Source: Verrucomicrobiota bacterium
GTDB taxonomy: Bacteria; Verrucomicrobiota; Verrucomicrobiia; Opitutales; Opitutaceae
Direction of reading: 5' to 3'
NCBI GenBank assembly: GCA_016235555.1
Contig: JACRKC010000083.1
Span: forward strand, 1 to 64,000
DNA: 64,000 nt
Positions 1-9,352 of the stretch are shown here, one piece after another. How positions within the stretch are numbered: position 1 is the stretch's first letter; each line of letters starts with the position of its first letter. Both the position numbers and the translations under genes were made by a program. The notes under the pieces are model-generated. The model had not been told where the DNA came from. It saw nothing but the letters and a program-made list of their open reading frames with translations, and did not search any database.

Positions 1-44
1 GCCCGCCGTTCCACATCTCGGCGGGCAGGGACGCCCGCCGCTAC
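1..44. repeat. Palindromic repeat element inside eboF, cut by the window edge
   Basis: The segment contains repeated gcccgccg / cggcgggc arms and ends with gccgctac, the same gtag...ctac style of border seen in the elements at 1866-1927 and 2510-2570. It lies within the eboF reading frame. The left arm is outside the window, so the full extent is unknown. Confidence 0.5.
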
Positions 45-332
45 CTGGGCGCGGAGTTTCTCCCAGAGTTTTTCGCCACGCACGACGTGGTTCGACTGCT
101 TCCAGAAATGATGCTCGGCGAGCGTGCGATCATACCAGCCGTTCGCCACCGCGCCGTGGCCCGCCGGCGGCAACCCGGTGAGATACGTGCTCTGCGCCGT
201 GCACGTCACCGCGGGCAGCACCGGTTTTATGCGAACTAGCCCGCCCGCCTGCGCCGCCTGTGCGAGCCGCGGTGTGTGCGCTCCGATCAGCCGCGGCGTG
301 AGGCCGACGACGTTGAGGATGGCCGTTCTCAT
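1..332 (-). CDS. eboF: EboF-like alkaline phosphatase-superfamily protein, 3' end beyond the window
   Basis: Only the first about 110 codons are present; the gene runs off the left edge. The protein starts MRTAILNVVGLTPR and contains a T-C-T-A-Q-S-T-Y-L-T-G stretch at about residues 42-52. This matches the nucleophile loop of type I phosphodiesterase/alkaline-phosphatase-like enzymes, followed by the usual G-H-G-A-V-A-N-G-W-Y segment. Position after eboD in an ebo cluster and the family match support EboF, proposed to be a phosphodiesterase acting with the other Ebo proteins. The ATG at 332 is the first in frame, just outside a palindrome at 339-420. From about residue 96 the frame enters a GC-rich palindromic repeat (positions 1-44), so the protein may carry repeat-encoded residues or be interrupted. 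Confidence is high for the family and moderate for the name. Confidence 0.72.
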   Translation of the reverse strand, partial: MRTAILNVVGLTPRLIGAHTPRLAQAAQAGGLVRIKPVLPAVTCTAQSTYLTGLPPAGHGAVANGWYDRTLAEHHFWKQSNHVVRGEKLWEKLRAQVAAGVPARRDVERR

Positions 333-338
333 GGTTCG

Positions 339-420
339 AGGTGGAGCGGCTTGACCCCAAGCCGCTGGTTTGGAAACAGGCGAACGCCCTGAAGCGGCTT
401 GAGGTCAAGCCGCTCCACCT
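339..420. repeat. Palindromic intergenic repeat between eboF and eboD
   Basis: Two 28-bp arms (339-366 and 393-420) are inverted copies with one mismatch. They begin aggtggagcggcttgac and surround a 26-bp loop. The outer arm motif ggtggagcg...cgctccacc recurs at 8307-8424, so these belong to one repeat family. It could fold into a strong hairpin in RNA and act as a terminator or mRNA stabiliser between the two ebo genes. Confidence 0.85.
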
Positions 421-428
421 TTGAGGAC

Positions 429-1601
429 TCACCCATACCGCGCCCTCAGTTCCTCGAACGCGGCCCGCACGGTCGGCCCATCCATCTCGTGCACATCGAG
501 CCGGTCGCCCGGCGCGCGGATCATCGGGATGGTGAGCCGGCCGCCGAGGTGTTCGCGAAACTCCTCCAGCCCGTCGAGCATGTCCTGCCGCCCGCTGGCG
601 CTGCGGATTTGTTTCACCGGCTCGAAGAGCTCGAAACCGAGTTGCTGAATGAGGCCCAGAATCCGCTCCGCGACCGGCTCGGGCAACAAGCCGGTGCGCC
701 GCGCGTAGATGAGATCGATCGCCATGCCGACGGCGACCGCTTCGCCGTGGCTCACGCGGAATTCCGAAAGCTGCTCCAGCTTGTGGGCCGCCCAGTGGCC
801 GAAATCGAGCGGGCGCGCCGACCCGCGCTCGAACGGATCGCCGCCCGTCGCGATGTGCTCCATGTGCTGCCGCGCGCTTTCGCGGATGACGGCCTCGTAG
901 GGCTCGCGTTCGAATTTCGCCAGCGCCGCCACGCGCGCCGCGATGAATTCGAAGAATTTCGCATCGCGGATGAGCGCCACCTTCACCGCCTCGATCAGTC
1001 CGGCACGGCGGTCGCGCGGCGCGAGCCCGTCGAGAAACGCGAAGTCGTTCAACACCGCGTGCGGCACGACGAAGGAGCCGAGCCAGTTCTTCTTGTGGAA
1101 ATAATTCACCCCGTTCTTCACGCCGAGTCCGCCGTCGGCCTGGCTGAGGCTCGTCGTCGGCAGACGGAGGAGCGGAATGCCGCGGTGCGCCGTCGCCGCC
1201 GCGAAGCCCACCATGTCGAGCACCGCGCCTCCGCCGATCGCGAGGACGAACGAGTGGCGGCAGAGCTTTGACTCGTTGATCGTCGCCCACACGCGCTCGA
1301 GATACGCGCGGTCGTTCTTCACGGCCTCGCCGCCCGTCAGCATCACCGGCTCGGCTTCGAGCACCACGCGATCCGCGCGGGCAGAAAACCAGCGCTTCAC
1401 TTGCCCGGCAATGTCAGGAAACGCGGCGCGCAGGCCCGCGTCCCAGAACACGATTGCGCGCGCCCTGCCACCCGGTTCGCGCGGCGTGAGCAGCGCGGCG
1501 AGCGTCTCGTTCTCCGGCGCAAACGCGTCGCGCGTGAACAGCAACCGGTGCTCGTGGCGGAGCGTGATGGGAAAGGAAATCGAGTCGGAGGGGACGGACA
1601 T
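429..1601 (-). CDS. eboD: EboD, 3-dehydroquinate synthase-like protein
   Basis: A 390-residue member of the dehydroquinate synthase superfamily. The NAD-binding glycine loop A-I-G-G-G-A-V-L-D lies near residue 120. Metal ligands typical of the fold are visible: E in L-I-E-A-V-K-V-A, H in D-F-G-H-W-A-A-H-K and H in V-S-H-G-E-A-V. Ebo clusters carry a divergent dehydroquinate synthase called EboD, thought to make or modify a cyclic precursor of a compound handled by the cluster. The start chosen (MSVPSDSIS, ATG at 1601) gives a normal-length protein; the frame stays open further upstream through a repeat. Its neighbours are eboC upstream and eboF downstream on the same strand. The shikimate-pathway enzyme AroB is the alternative, but the cluster context argues for EboD. 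Confidence 0.85.
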   Translation of the reverse strand: MSVPSDSISFPITLRHEHRLLFTRDAFAPENETLAALLTPREPGGRARAIVFWDAGLRAAFPDIAGQVKRWFSARADRVVLEAEPVMLTGGEAVKNDRAYLERVWATINESKLCRHSFVLAIGGGAVLDMVGFAAATAHRGIPLLRLPTTSLSQADGGLGVKNGVNYFHKKNWLGSFVVPHAVLNDFAFLDGLAPRDRRAGLIEAVKVALIRDAKFFEFIAARVAALAKFEREPYEAVIRESARQHMEHIATGGDPFERGSARPLDFGHWAAHKLEQLSEFRVSHGEAVAVGMAIDLIYARRTGLLPEPVAERILGLIQQLGFELFEPVKQIRSASGRQDMLDGLEEFREHLGGRLTIPMIRAPGDRLDVHEMDGPTVRAAFEELRARYG

Positions 1602-1702
1602 GCGGCGGGCGAAGGACTGAGAGACTGAAGGACTGAAAGGCTGAAGCACAACAGCAAGCTCGGCGTCGGCGGCTCGGCGTTTCAGCCGTTCAGCCTTTTC
1701 CG
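1602..1702. repeat. Short iterated gactgaa repeats with a palindrome between eboD and eboC
   Basis: The gap contains gactgagagactgaaggactgaaaggctgaa on one side and its inverted counterpart tttcagccgttcagcctt on the other. Together they can form a hairpin downstream of eboC. No gene fits here. Confidence 0.6.
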
Positions 1703-2491
1703 TCACGTGGCGGCGGCGAGACGTTGCGCCCAGCGGCCGAGCGGAACCGCCACAGCGCAAGCCAGTGCCGGAGTCCACGCGCCCACGCACAGCAGCGCCA
1801 CCGCATCGATCAACGGAATGAACGCGAGCAACCGCCCCACCGAGCGCCCGATCATCGCTGCGCGCAAAGTAGCGCCGGCATCCTGCCGGCCATCGCCTGA
1901 CTGCCGGCTGGAAGCCGGCGCTACTTTGTATTCCCAGCGCGCGATCAGGCTCAGCACGACGATGTAAACGAAGAGGGCACCCACCCAGCCGAGAAACGCG
2001 GGCGTGAACTCGCGCCCCGGCGTCCTCGCCAGCGCGCCACCGAGCAGCACGCGACAGCCCGCCATCAACACCACCGAGCCGATCCACTTTTTGTGAATCC
2101 AATCATAAGCGAGGATCGTGGCGGCGAGCGCGGCGACCCAAAATAGACCGGCTCCGGCAAACACCAGCAACCCGAGGCCCATCAGCATCTCCGCCGCACC
2201 GAGCGCCGCCGCCGAGCCGCGTGAGATCATCCCGACCGGAATCGGCCGCTCCGGTTTGTGCCGCGCGTCGAAACCGGAGTCGGCAACATCGTTGAGTGTC
2301 GCGCCGCCCGCGTAGGTGAGGCAGCCCGCGAAGACGCAGAGCGCGAACGCACCCCAGTCCGGCCACCGTGGTTCCCCGCGCTGGGCGAGCACGAGCGCCG
2401 CGAGGACGTTGCTCGCGACCGAGGGGACATTGCCCGCGCGGGCGAGGTCGAAGGTGACGCCAAGAAAACTTCGTTGGGAGTGATTTATCAC
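1703..2491 (-). CDS. eboC: EboC, UbiA-family prenyltransferase with a repeat inserted in frame
   Basis: A 262-residue polytopic membrane protein of the UbiA prenyltransferase superfamily. The first prenyl-diphosphate/Mg site is seen as L-N-D-V-A-D-S-G-F-D-A-R-H-K at about residues 67-80, followed by hydrophobic helices (A-A-L-G-A-A-E-M-L-M-G..., L-F-V-Y-I-V-V-L-S-L-I). EboC homologues in scytonemin-type and pseudomonad ebo clusters have this domain and are thought to move or prenylate the cluster's metabolite at the membrane. Residues of roughly 190-211 (K-V-A-P-A-S-S-R-Q-S...D-A-G-A-T-L-R) are not UbiA-like. They are encoded by a 62-bp palindromic element at 1866-1927, placed in frame between two normal segments (S-L-I-A-R-W-E and G-R-L-L-A-F-I-P-L-I-D). 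The insert falls near a cytoplasmic loop, so the enzyme may still work. Confidence 0.82.
   Translation of the reverse strand: MINHSQRSFLGVTFDLARAGNVPSVASNVLAALVLAQRGEPRWPDWGAFALCVFAGCLTYAGGATLNDVADSGFDARHKPERPIPVGMISRGSAAALGAAEMLMGLGLLVFAGAGLFWVAALAATILAYDWIHKKWIGSVVLMAGCRVLLGGALARTPGREFTPAFLGWVGALFVYIVVLSLIARWEYKVAPASSRQSGDGRQDAGATLRAAMIGRSVGRLLAFIPLIDAVALLCVGAWTPALACAVAVPLGRWAQRLAAAT
1866..1927. repeat. 62-bp palindromic element inserted in frame in eboC
   Basis: Perfect 14-bp terminal arms (aaagtagcgccggc at 1866-1879, inverted at 1914-1927) enclose two inner gccggc hairpins. It has the size and double-hairpin form of REP-like elements. It carries no stop in the eboC frame and adds about 21 codons. 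Confidence 0.85.
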
Positions 2492-2509
2492 GCGGGACAG
2501 TCCGTCGAT

Positions 2510-2570
2510 GTAGCAGCCGACGTGAGGAGGCTGTCGAACGAAAACCCAGCCTCGTGACCTCGGCTGCTAC
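2510..2570. repeat. 61-bp palindromic element supplying the eboE stop codon
   Basis: Arms gtagcagccga...gaggctg (from 2510) and cagcctcgtgacc...gctgctac (ending 2570) are inverted copies with few mismatches. The TAG that ends eboE (2567-2569) is part of the border motif gtag of this element. The same border and nearly the same length occur in the element inside eboC. Confidence 0.8.
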
Positions 2571-3754
2571 CCTTCAGCAGTGGTCAACCCACGCGCCGCT
2601 AGCGCCGCGAGCGTCCACTCGTATTCCCGCACGAGCTGGTCCTCGATCGGCAGTCGCAGCGCCGGCGGGAGCACTTCCCACGTGTAGGTTTCCATCTCGA
2701 GGTGGGTGCACGCGCCGCGATGCGCGGCGAGCCAGTCGAGCGCGCCCATGAGGTGATCGCGCGTGTCGCCGAACGGCGCGCCGGGCGACGCGTGCAACGG
2801 CACATGGAAATGCACGCGCCACTCGTCGTCAGGCCGCGACTGCTCCGCGTCCGCCAGCGCGTCGGGCAAATCGACGAAGCGCCGCCGCACCTCGCCGGTC
2901 TGCGCGTGACCGACGATGACCTGGTGCAGGTAAACCGGCTCGACGAAGGCGGCGAGCGCGGCGCGGCCGGCGGCGTCAGGCTTCACGCGCAGCGCCGAAC
3001 TCAGATGCAGCTTGCTCACGCGCAGCCCCGCAGCGGCGAGGCGGTCGAGCGCGGCCGGCGCCGACTCGAACTCCACGCCGAGGTGGCAGCAATCGTAGTT
3101 CACCCCGACGAAGCGCAGCAGCGACCCGGCGTCGACCGCGCGATCGCTTGCGCGCCAGTCGGCGAAAAATTGCACCGTCTCCTCGCTCGTCTCGATCAGG
3201 CAGCACGGCTCCGGCTCAAGGCCGAGGTGCAGATCGCGACCGGTTCTTTCCGCGAGCGCGGCGATGGCGCGGCCGCACGTCGTGAGGTTTTGGAAAATCG
3301 CGGCGCGGCGCGCGGGCTCGGCCGCGACGAAGCCCTTGAACGACGCCGGCACGGTGCTGATGCTGCACGCCGCGCCCGGCGGCGCGAGTTGCGCGAGCAG
3401 TTCGAAGAGTTGCACCGTGTAGGCGACGCGCTCGGGCGTCGACCAATCGGGCGCGTAGACCTGTTCCTTCACGCGCGTGCCATGGAAGCTGCCGTAGGGA
3501 AATCCGTTGAGCGTGAAAACATAGCAGTCGTGCGTCGCCAGCCAGCGTTGGAAGCCGAGCAACACGGCGGGTTGGGCGAGTTCGGCGGCGGCGCGCTGGC
3601 CGAGGCGCAGGCCGATCGCGTAGGGCCGGCCCGTCGCGACGCGACGCCGCACGGGCAGCACATGTTTCTCCAGCGCCGCGAAGGTCTCCGCCCAGGTTTC
3701 GCCGCGATGGACGTTGGTGCAGTAGGCGAGATGGAGGCCGCTCGAGAGTTTCAT
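2567..3754 (-). CDS. eboE: EboE, TIM-barrel metabolite-traffic protein
   Basis: A 395-residue protein of the sugar-phosphate isomerase/epimerase (xylose-isomerase-like TIM barrel) type, matching the EboE family. It opens with M-K-L-S-S-G-L-H-L-A-Y-C-T-N-V-H, the typical EboE N-terminus. Metal-binding-type residues are visible in L-G-L-E-P-E-P-C-C-L-I-E-T, in V-N-Y-D-C-C-H-L-G-V-E-F and in L-E-M-E-T-Y-T-W near the C-terminus. EboE is annotated as a metabolite traffic protein in clusters needed to move a natural-product monomer to the periplasm in cyanobacteria; the substrate here is unknown. It lies between eboB and eboC on the same strand. The final stop codon comes from a palindromic repeat, so the natural C-terminus may have been trimmed. 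Confidence 0.85.
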   Translation of the reverse strand: MKLSSGLHLAYCTNVHRGETWAETFAALEKHVLPVRRRVATGRPYAIGLRLGQRAAAELAQPAVLLGFQRWLATHDCYVFTLNGFPYGSFHGTRVKEQVYAPDWSTPERVAYTVQLFELLAQLAPPGAACSISTVPASFKGFVAAEPARRAAIFQNLTTCGRAIAALAERTGRDLHLGLEPEPCCLIETSEETVQFFADWRASDRAVDAGSLLRFVGVNYDCCHLGVEFESAPAALDRLAAAGLRVSKLHLSSALRVKPDAAGRAALAAFVEPVYLHQVIVGHAQTGEVRRRFVDLPDALADAEQSRPDDEWRVHFHVPLHASPGAPFGDTRDHLMGALDWLAAHRGACTHLEMETYTWEVLPPALRLPIEDQLVREYEWTLAALAARGLTTAEG

Positions 3755-3975
3755 TTATTCAACCACGGATGGACACAGATGAACACGGATAGAAGCGTTT
3801 CGCCGAATCTGTAATACAATGTTGGTGAATTGCGCAGAACGAACAAGATCTTGGAACAGGAAGGTCGGGAAGGCGCCAGTGTCCGACCTTTCCGCTCTTC
3901 CCGGCCTTCCTGTTCAATTCGTTTGGTTGCGGCGCCAGCCGCGCTGAGTTCATCCGTGTCAAGCCGTGGTTCCAC
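3755..3975. repeat. Nested palindromic repeats between eboB and eboE
   Basis: An inner hairpin is formed by ttggaacaggaaggtcggg (about 3851) and its inverted copy ending at 3917. An outer pair is formed by aaccacggatggacacagat (3761-3780, followed by gaacacggat) and its approximate inverted copy at 3951-3972. The outer motif resembles a ccacggat-type repeat that recurs in genomes of this bacterial group. The outer right arm overlaps the last codons of eboB. Confidence 0.7.
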
Positions 3976-4780
3976 CCTCCGGGACCTTGAATTTCGGGCA
4001 CTGCGAGAGGAAGCGCACGGGGTTGCGGAAGAGCACGGCGTCGACGAAATCCTCGCTGTGGCCGCGGCGGCGCATTTCGAGCGCCGTCTTCGGCACGGCG
4101 AGCGGATCGCTCACGCCCCAGTCGCAGGCGGAGTTGAGCCAGATGCGTTCGCGGCCGCAGCTTTCGAGCATGTCGACGGCGCGCGGCGGCGACGATTTCG
4201 AGTCGGGATAGAGCGTGATGCCCGCCCAGAATCCGCCGTCGAGCACGCGGGAGATCGTGTGCTCCTCGACGTGGTCGATGATCACGCGGCCGGGCCTAAC
4301 GCCGCGGTGCGATGAGAGAACGTCGAGGATGAGGTTGGTGCCCTTCAGTTTGTCCTCGAGGTGGGGCGTGTGGACGAGGATGAGCTGGTCGTGCTTCACC
4401 GCGAGGGCGATGTGGTCCTCGAGCACCTTCATTTCGTTGCGCGTGTTGCGATTCAGGCCGATTTCGCCGATGCCGAGGACGTTGGGCGCCGCGAGAAATT
4501 CCGGGATGAGCGCGAGCACGTCGCGGGCGAGCGCGAGGTCCTCGGTTTCCTTCGGGTTGAGGCAAAGCCAGCAATAGTGCGGGAGGAGAAATTTCGCGGC
4601 GCGCGCCGGCTCGTAGGCGGTGAGCTGGCGGTAGTAGTCGCGAAATCCATCCACGGAGCTGCGATCGAAGCCCGCCCAAAACGCGGGTTCGCACACGGCC
4701 TGGCAGCCCGCCGTGACCATAGCCTGATAGTCGTCGGTGGTGCGGCTCACCATGTGGCCGTGGGGCTCGATGTAGCGCAT
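3959..4780 (-). CDS. eboB: EboB, TatD-like metal-dependent hydrolase
   Basis: A 273-residue TIM-barrel hydrolase of the TatD/amidohydrolase type. Metal ligands can be read: H-G-H at residues 7-9 (M-R-Y-I-E-P-H-G-H), E in G-E-I-G-L-N-R-N-T, H in L-I-L-V-H-T-P-H, H in V-I-I-D-H-V-E-E-H-T, and D in S-A-C-D-W-G-V-S-D-P. TatD relatives hydrolyse phosphoesters or amides; within ebo clusters the family is called EboB and its substrate is unknown. The last residues (G-G-T-T-A) are encoded inside a repeat arm, so the end of the protein may be altered. It sits downstream of the small eboA-position gene with only a repeat between. Confidence 0.85.
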   Translation of the reverse strand: MRYIEPHGHMVSRTTDDYQAMVTAGCQAVCEPAFWAGFDRSSVDGFRDYYRQLTAYEPARAAKFLLPHYCWLCLNPKETEDLALARDVLALIPEFLAAPNVLGIGEIGLNRNTRNEMKVLEDHIALAVKHDQLILVHTPHLEDKLKGTNLILDVLSSHRGVRPGRVIIDHVEEHTISRVLDGGFWAGITLYPDSKSSPPRAVDMLESCGRERIWLNSACDWGVSDPLAVPKTALEMRRRGHSEDFVDAVLFRNPVRFLSQCPKFKVPEGGTTA

Positions 4781-4793
4781 GGGTGGAAGACAG

Positions 4794-4884
4794 GGAGAAG
4801 GGACTGAGGGAGTGAGTGGAGGCGGTGGGTGCGAGGTTGGGCAGTTTGGTCCCCTATTCCCTCACTCCCTTAGTCCCTTACTCC
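4794..4884. repeat. Palindromic element supplying the end of the eboA-position gene
   Basis: Arms ggagaagggactgagggag (4794 onward) and ctcactcccttagtccc (4861 onward) are inverted copies with few mismatches. The last nine codons and the TGA of the upstream gene (E-K-G-S-K-G-L-R-E) lie in the right arm. Confidence 0.75.
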
Positions 4885-5197
4885 CTTTCTCCGGCTGCCA
4901 CGCCCCGAGGGCGGCCTTGCCGGAGGATTTTTGTTCGGGTGCGGTGGTCGGGTCGCTCAGCGACTCCAGGATGCGCCGGGCGCGCCCGGGCTTGCCGTCG
5001 ACGAGCAGCGCGGCGGCCTGGCGCAGCGCGGCACAGCGAAAATCGTCCGCGCAGCCGTAGCGCTCGACGCGATCGAGAAAGGCGGCGACGTCGATTAACT
5101 TCGCCCGGGCCGGGATGAAGCCGTGCTCGATGATCGCGCGCGCGCCGGCGGCGGGCAGCCGGGTCTTCGCGGGAGGGTTGGGCGTTTTTTTGGGCAC
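4862..5197 (-). CDS. Small conserved protein in the eboA position
   Basis: The recognisable part (about residues 25-90) reads A-K-L-I-D-V-A-A-F-L-D-R-V-E-R-Y-G and ends with L-E-S-L-S-D-P-T-T-A-P-E, followed by G-A-W. I take the GTG at 5197 as start (111 residues), because an ATG further up (5308) would overlap the divergent idi start. The gene is first in the ebo run, where EboA normally stands. However, it is much shorter than EboA proteins of other bacteria, so it could be a separate small protein that travels with ebo genes. Function is unknown. Its C-terminal nine residues come from a palindromic repeat. Confidence 0.6.
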   Translation of the reverse strand: MPKKTPNPPAKTRLPAAGARAIIEHGFIPARAKLIDVAAFLDRVERYGCADDFRCAALRQAAALLVDGKPGRARRILESLSDPTTAPEQKSSGKAALGAWQPEKGSKGLRE

Positions 5198-5823
5198 GGG
5201 AGCGCGGACGGAGGAAAAACTCAAATTGACGAACGCGGGGCAAAGCAAACAAACATCACCCCGCGTGAAAATCAACGAGGCAAGCAACCGGGCGCATGGC
5301 TGACGCATTGATCCTCGTCGATGAGCGTAATCGCGCGATCGGGCGCGGTGAAAAACTGGCGGTGCACGAACGGGCGCTGCTGCACCGGGCGTTTTCGGTT
5401 TTTCTCGTCTATCCCGATGGCCGGGTGCTGTTGCAGCAGCGGAGCCGCGCGAAATACCACTCGGCCGGGCTTTGGGCCAACTCCTGCTGCGGCCACCCGT
5501 CGCCGGGCGAGCGCACAGCGGCAGCGGCCCGGCGCCGGCTGCGCGAGGAACTCGGCACGACCGCGGCGACGCTGCGGTTCGGATTTCGCGCGCGCTATCG
5601 CACGTCGCTGCCGAACGGACTCACGGAAAACGAAATCGTCTACGTCTACTTCGGCGCCGCGCCGGACGCGCTGGCGCTGAACCCCGCAGAAGTCGCGGCG
5701 ACCTCGCGGGTGAAACTGCCGGAGCTGAAGCGCGATATCGCCCGCCGCCCGGCCCGCTACGCCTACTGGCTGCGTTACTATTTCAAGAATCACGCGGCGG
5801 CGATCGCGCGGGGCGTGGCGGCG

Positions 5824-5891
5824 GTGGCACGGGTCTCCCGACCCGTGTTCGCGGGTGACACCGCCCTCACGGGTCAGGAGACCCGTGCCAC
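5824..5891. repeat. Palindromic element inside the 3' end of idi
   Basis: 24-bp arms gtggcacgggtctcccgacc... (5824-5847) and their inverted copy (5868-5891) differ at one or two bases and enclose a 20-bp loop. The total length, 68 bp, is close to the elements in eboC and after eboE. Confidence 0.88.
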
Positions 5892-5942
5892 GCAATCGCC
5901 TGCGAGCCGGCTCCTACCTCATGCCAGCCGCGAGAAACGCGT

Positions 5943-8027
<2,085 letters not shown>

Positions 8028-8124
8028 GAGGAGGGGCGAGAGGCGAAAAGTTGGCGGCCGGCCCCCGGCGGCGCAAGCGCGCGAAAGTGCGGAGGTGGCG
8101 CCGGGAGTGCAAATCCACCTGAGC
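8028..8124. other. Upstream region of cstA
   Basis: No gene is supported in this short GC-rich stretch between the cstA start and the first hairpin element. The cstA promoter must lie here or within the following repeats, but I see no convincing -35/-10 pair. Confidence 0.3.
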
Positions 8125-8175
8125 GGGCGTCGAAAAAGGTCGGGCCGACCTTCGAACAACCTCTTTCGACGCCCT
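8125..8175. repeat. Palindromic repeat (gggcgtcgaaa type)
   Basis: Arms gggcgtcgaaaaaggt (8125-8140) and ctctttcgacgccct (8161-8175) are inverted copies, with an inner ggtcgggccgacc palindrome. The outer motif recurs at 17059-17180. Confidence 0.8.
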
Positions 8176-8178
8176 CTG

Positions 8179-8288
8179 ATACCAGTTACGGTGCGCTTTG
8201 AGACTGTAGGCCCGGCCGGTGGCCGGGCAGCCCGCCCACCGGGCGGGCCGACAAGATCAGGAGTCTCAAAGCGCGCCGCAACTGGTAT
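8179..8288. repeat. 110-bp inverted-repeat element
   Basis: 27-bp arms (8179-8205 and 8262-8288, beginning ataccagttacggtgcgctt) differ at two positions. The centre holds a further ggcccggccggtggccgggc-type hairpin. The nested form suggests a small non-autonomous mobile element or a double-hairpin REP. Confidence 0.85.
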
Positions 8289-8306
8289 GAGCCAGTATTG
8301 CAGTCG

Positions 8307-8424
8307 AGGTGGAGCGCGTTGCCCTCAACGCGCTGGTGTGAAGGTGGGAGCGGGTTTACCCCGCGACTCCTCGGGGCGTAAAGCCCCACCCACAAAAAGC
8401 GCGTTGAGGGCAACGCGCTCCACC
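8307..8424. repeat. 118-bp inverted-repeat element (ggtggagcg family)
   Basis: Arms aggtggagcgcgttgccctc... (8307-8334) and the inverted copy (8398-8424) are perfect over 27 bp. The centre has a second, GC-rich hairpin. The outer motif is shared with the element at 339-420. Confidence 0.88.
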
Positions 8425-8520
8425 GCTGCGCGGCGCGGCTGCGAATGCGCGTTCGCTCGACTGCAGGGTTTCGGCTGAGGTCAGTCAACGAGGGCCGCCG
8501 CTCCAGAACGCTGAACCAAA

Positions 8521-8659
8521 GAACCACAAAGACACCGAGGCACAGAGAGCGGAAAGCCAGGGAATTTGAAAGGAAGGGGGTGCCCCCAAGGTGAGTTGCC
8601 GGGTGCGGCGACATCGTTCCGGCGTGGTTCTCTCCGTGCCCGCGGTGTCTCTGTGGTTC
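8521..8659. repeat. Inverted repeat of the gaaccacaaagacacc type
   Basis: Left arm gaaccacaaagacaccgagg... (8521-8549) and right arm ctctccgtgcccgcggtgtc... (8630-8659) are imperfect inverted copies. The region between is non-coding. Comparable ccacagagacac repeats are common between genes in this bacterial group (recollection, not tested). Confidence 0.7.
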
Positions 8660-8812
8660 AATTCCAACTGCGGGCTTCAGGCTGAGGGCCTTTTCGGCTC
8701 CCGAGGCTGGGCGACACCGGAAGGCATTCCGTCAACGGTCAAGCCATGACCCCCTCCGGCCCCCTTGACCCCCTCCGGCCCCCTGAGAAGGCCTTCAATC
8801 GTTCCCGGGCTT
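8660..8812. other. Non-coding stretch with a short tandem repeat
   Basis: Contains the short direct repeat gaccccctccggccccctt/g twice in tandem around 8748-8784. No credible gene is seen on either strand. Confidence 0.4.
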
Positions 8813-8867
8813 GTTCAACCCGCGTCTCGCTGCGCGCTACGGCGCAGCAGAACGCTCAGAGTTAGGC
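8813..8867 (-). repeat. attC-like recombination site of an integron cassette
   Basis: On the minus strand the site begins GCCTAAC (the TAA is the stop of the preceding gene) and ends GTTGAAC, matching the consensus RYYYAAC...GTTRRRY. Between them an imperfect hairpin forms: GCGT pairs with ACGC and CTGCTGCGC pairs with GCGCAGCGAG, leaving one extrahelical base, as attC sites do. Length is 55 bp, at the short end for attC. The two outer boxes pair imperfectly. Confidence 0.6.
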
Positions 8868-9347
8868 TTTTTCATTTTTGGGTAGAATCTTCAACTCGGT
8901 GAAGGAAACTGCTTCTGTGCGACGTGGCGACCGAAACCAGTCATCGATAGCATCCAAGTAGGCGATGGCCTGATTCACAGCTTCTATCTCTCTTGTCGCA
9001 GGCGCGCCGAATAACCGCTTCCACCATGGCGTATCGGCGCGAAACCAGCCACCAGTGCCAATACCACCACCCGGGGCAATCCGACCAAGAAGCATGGTGC
9101 CGCCTGCTCGCTCATAGCCTGACCATCCTTCGGGCGGGTCTATCTGCGCATTCAAGATAAAGCGCGGACGCTGATACTTATCGAACTGGATGCTAAGCCG
9201 CTCTAGCTGCTTTTCTGTCTTCCGCTCAAATCCGTGGCTCACTGCATTTCCTCGAATTTCATCTGGGCCGGCAAATCCGCGGCGCTTGATTTCCGGCACT
9301 AATCGCCGAGTAATTTCTTCGCGGCAGAGCGAGCGCAACGTCTTCAT
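8862..9347 (-). CDS. Cassette-borne small protein, DUF4304-like
   Basis: A 161-residue soluble protein without signal or membrane segments. It begins MKTLRSLCREEITRRL and contains a central R-F-I-L-N-A-Q-I-D-P-P-E-G-W segment. The general layout (an N-terminal helix, 'F-D-K-Y-Q-R-P-R-F-I-L-N' strand, W-W-K-R-L-F-G) resembles the DUF4304 group; function unknown. The ATG at 9347 is chosen because it sits five bases after a GTTAGGC box, and the TAA stop is inside GCCTAAC. Both are the usual positions of a gene in an integron cassette. The base composition and lysine/asparagine content are less GC-biased than in the flanking genes. Confidence 0.6.
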   Translation of the reverse strand: MKTLRSLCREEITRRLVPEIKRRGFAGPDEIRGNAVSHGFERKTEKQLERLSIQFDKYQRPRFILNAQIDPPEGWSGYERAGGTMLLGRIAPGGGIGTGGWFRADTPWWKRLFGAPATREIEAVNQAIAYLDAIDDWFRSPRRTEAVSFTELKILPKNEKA

Positions 9348-9352
9348 TCTTT

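Noticed and set aside
8748-8784. Tandem ccctccggcccccttgacc repeat considered as the start of a CRISPR or satellite
   Set aside because: Only two copies, with no spacer structure. No CRISPR array is seen anywhere in the window.
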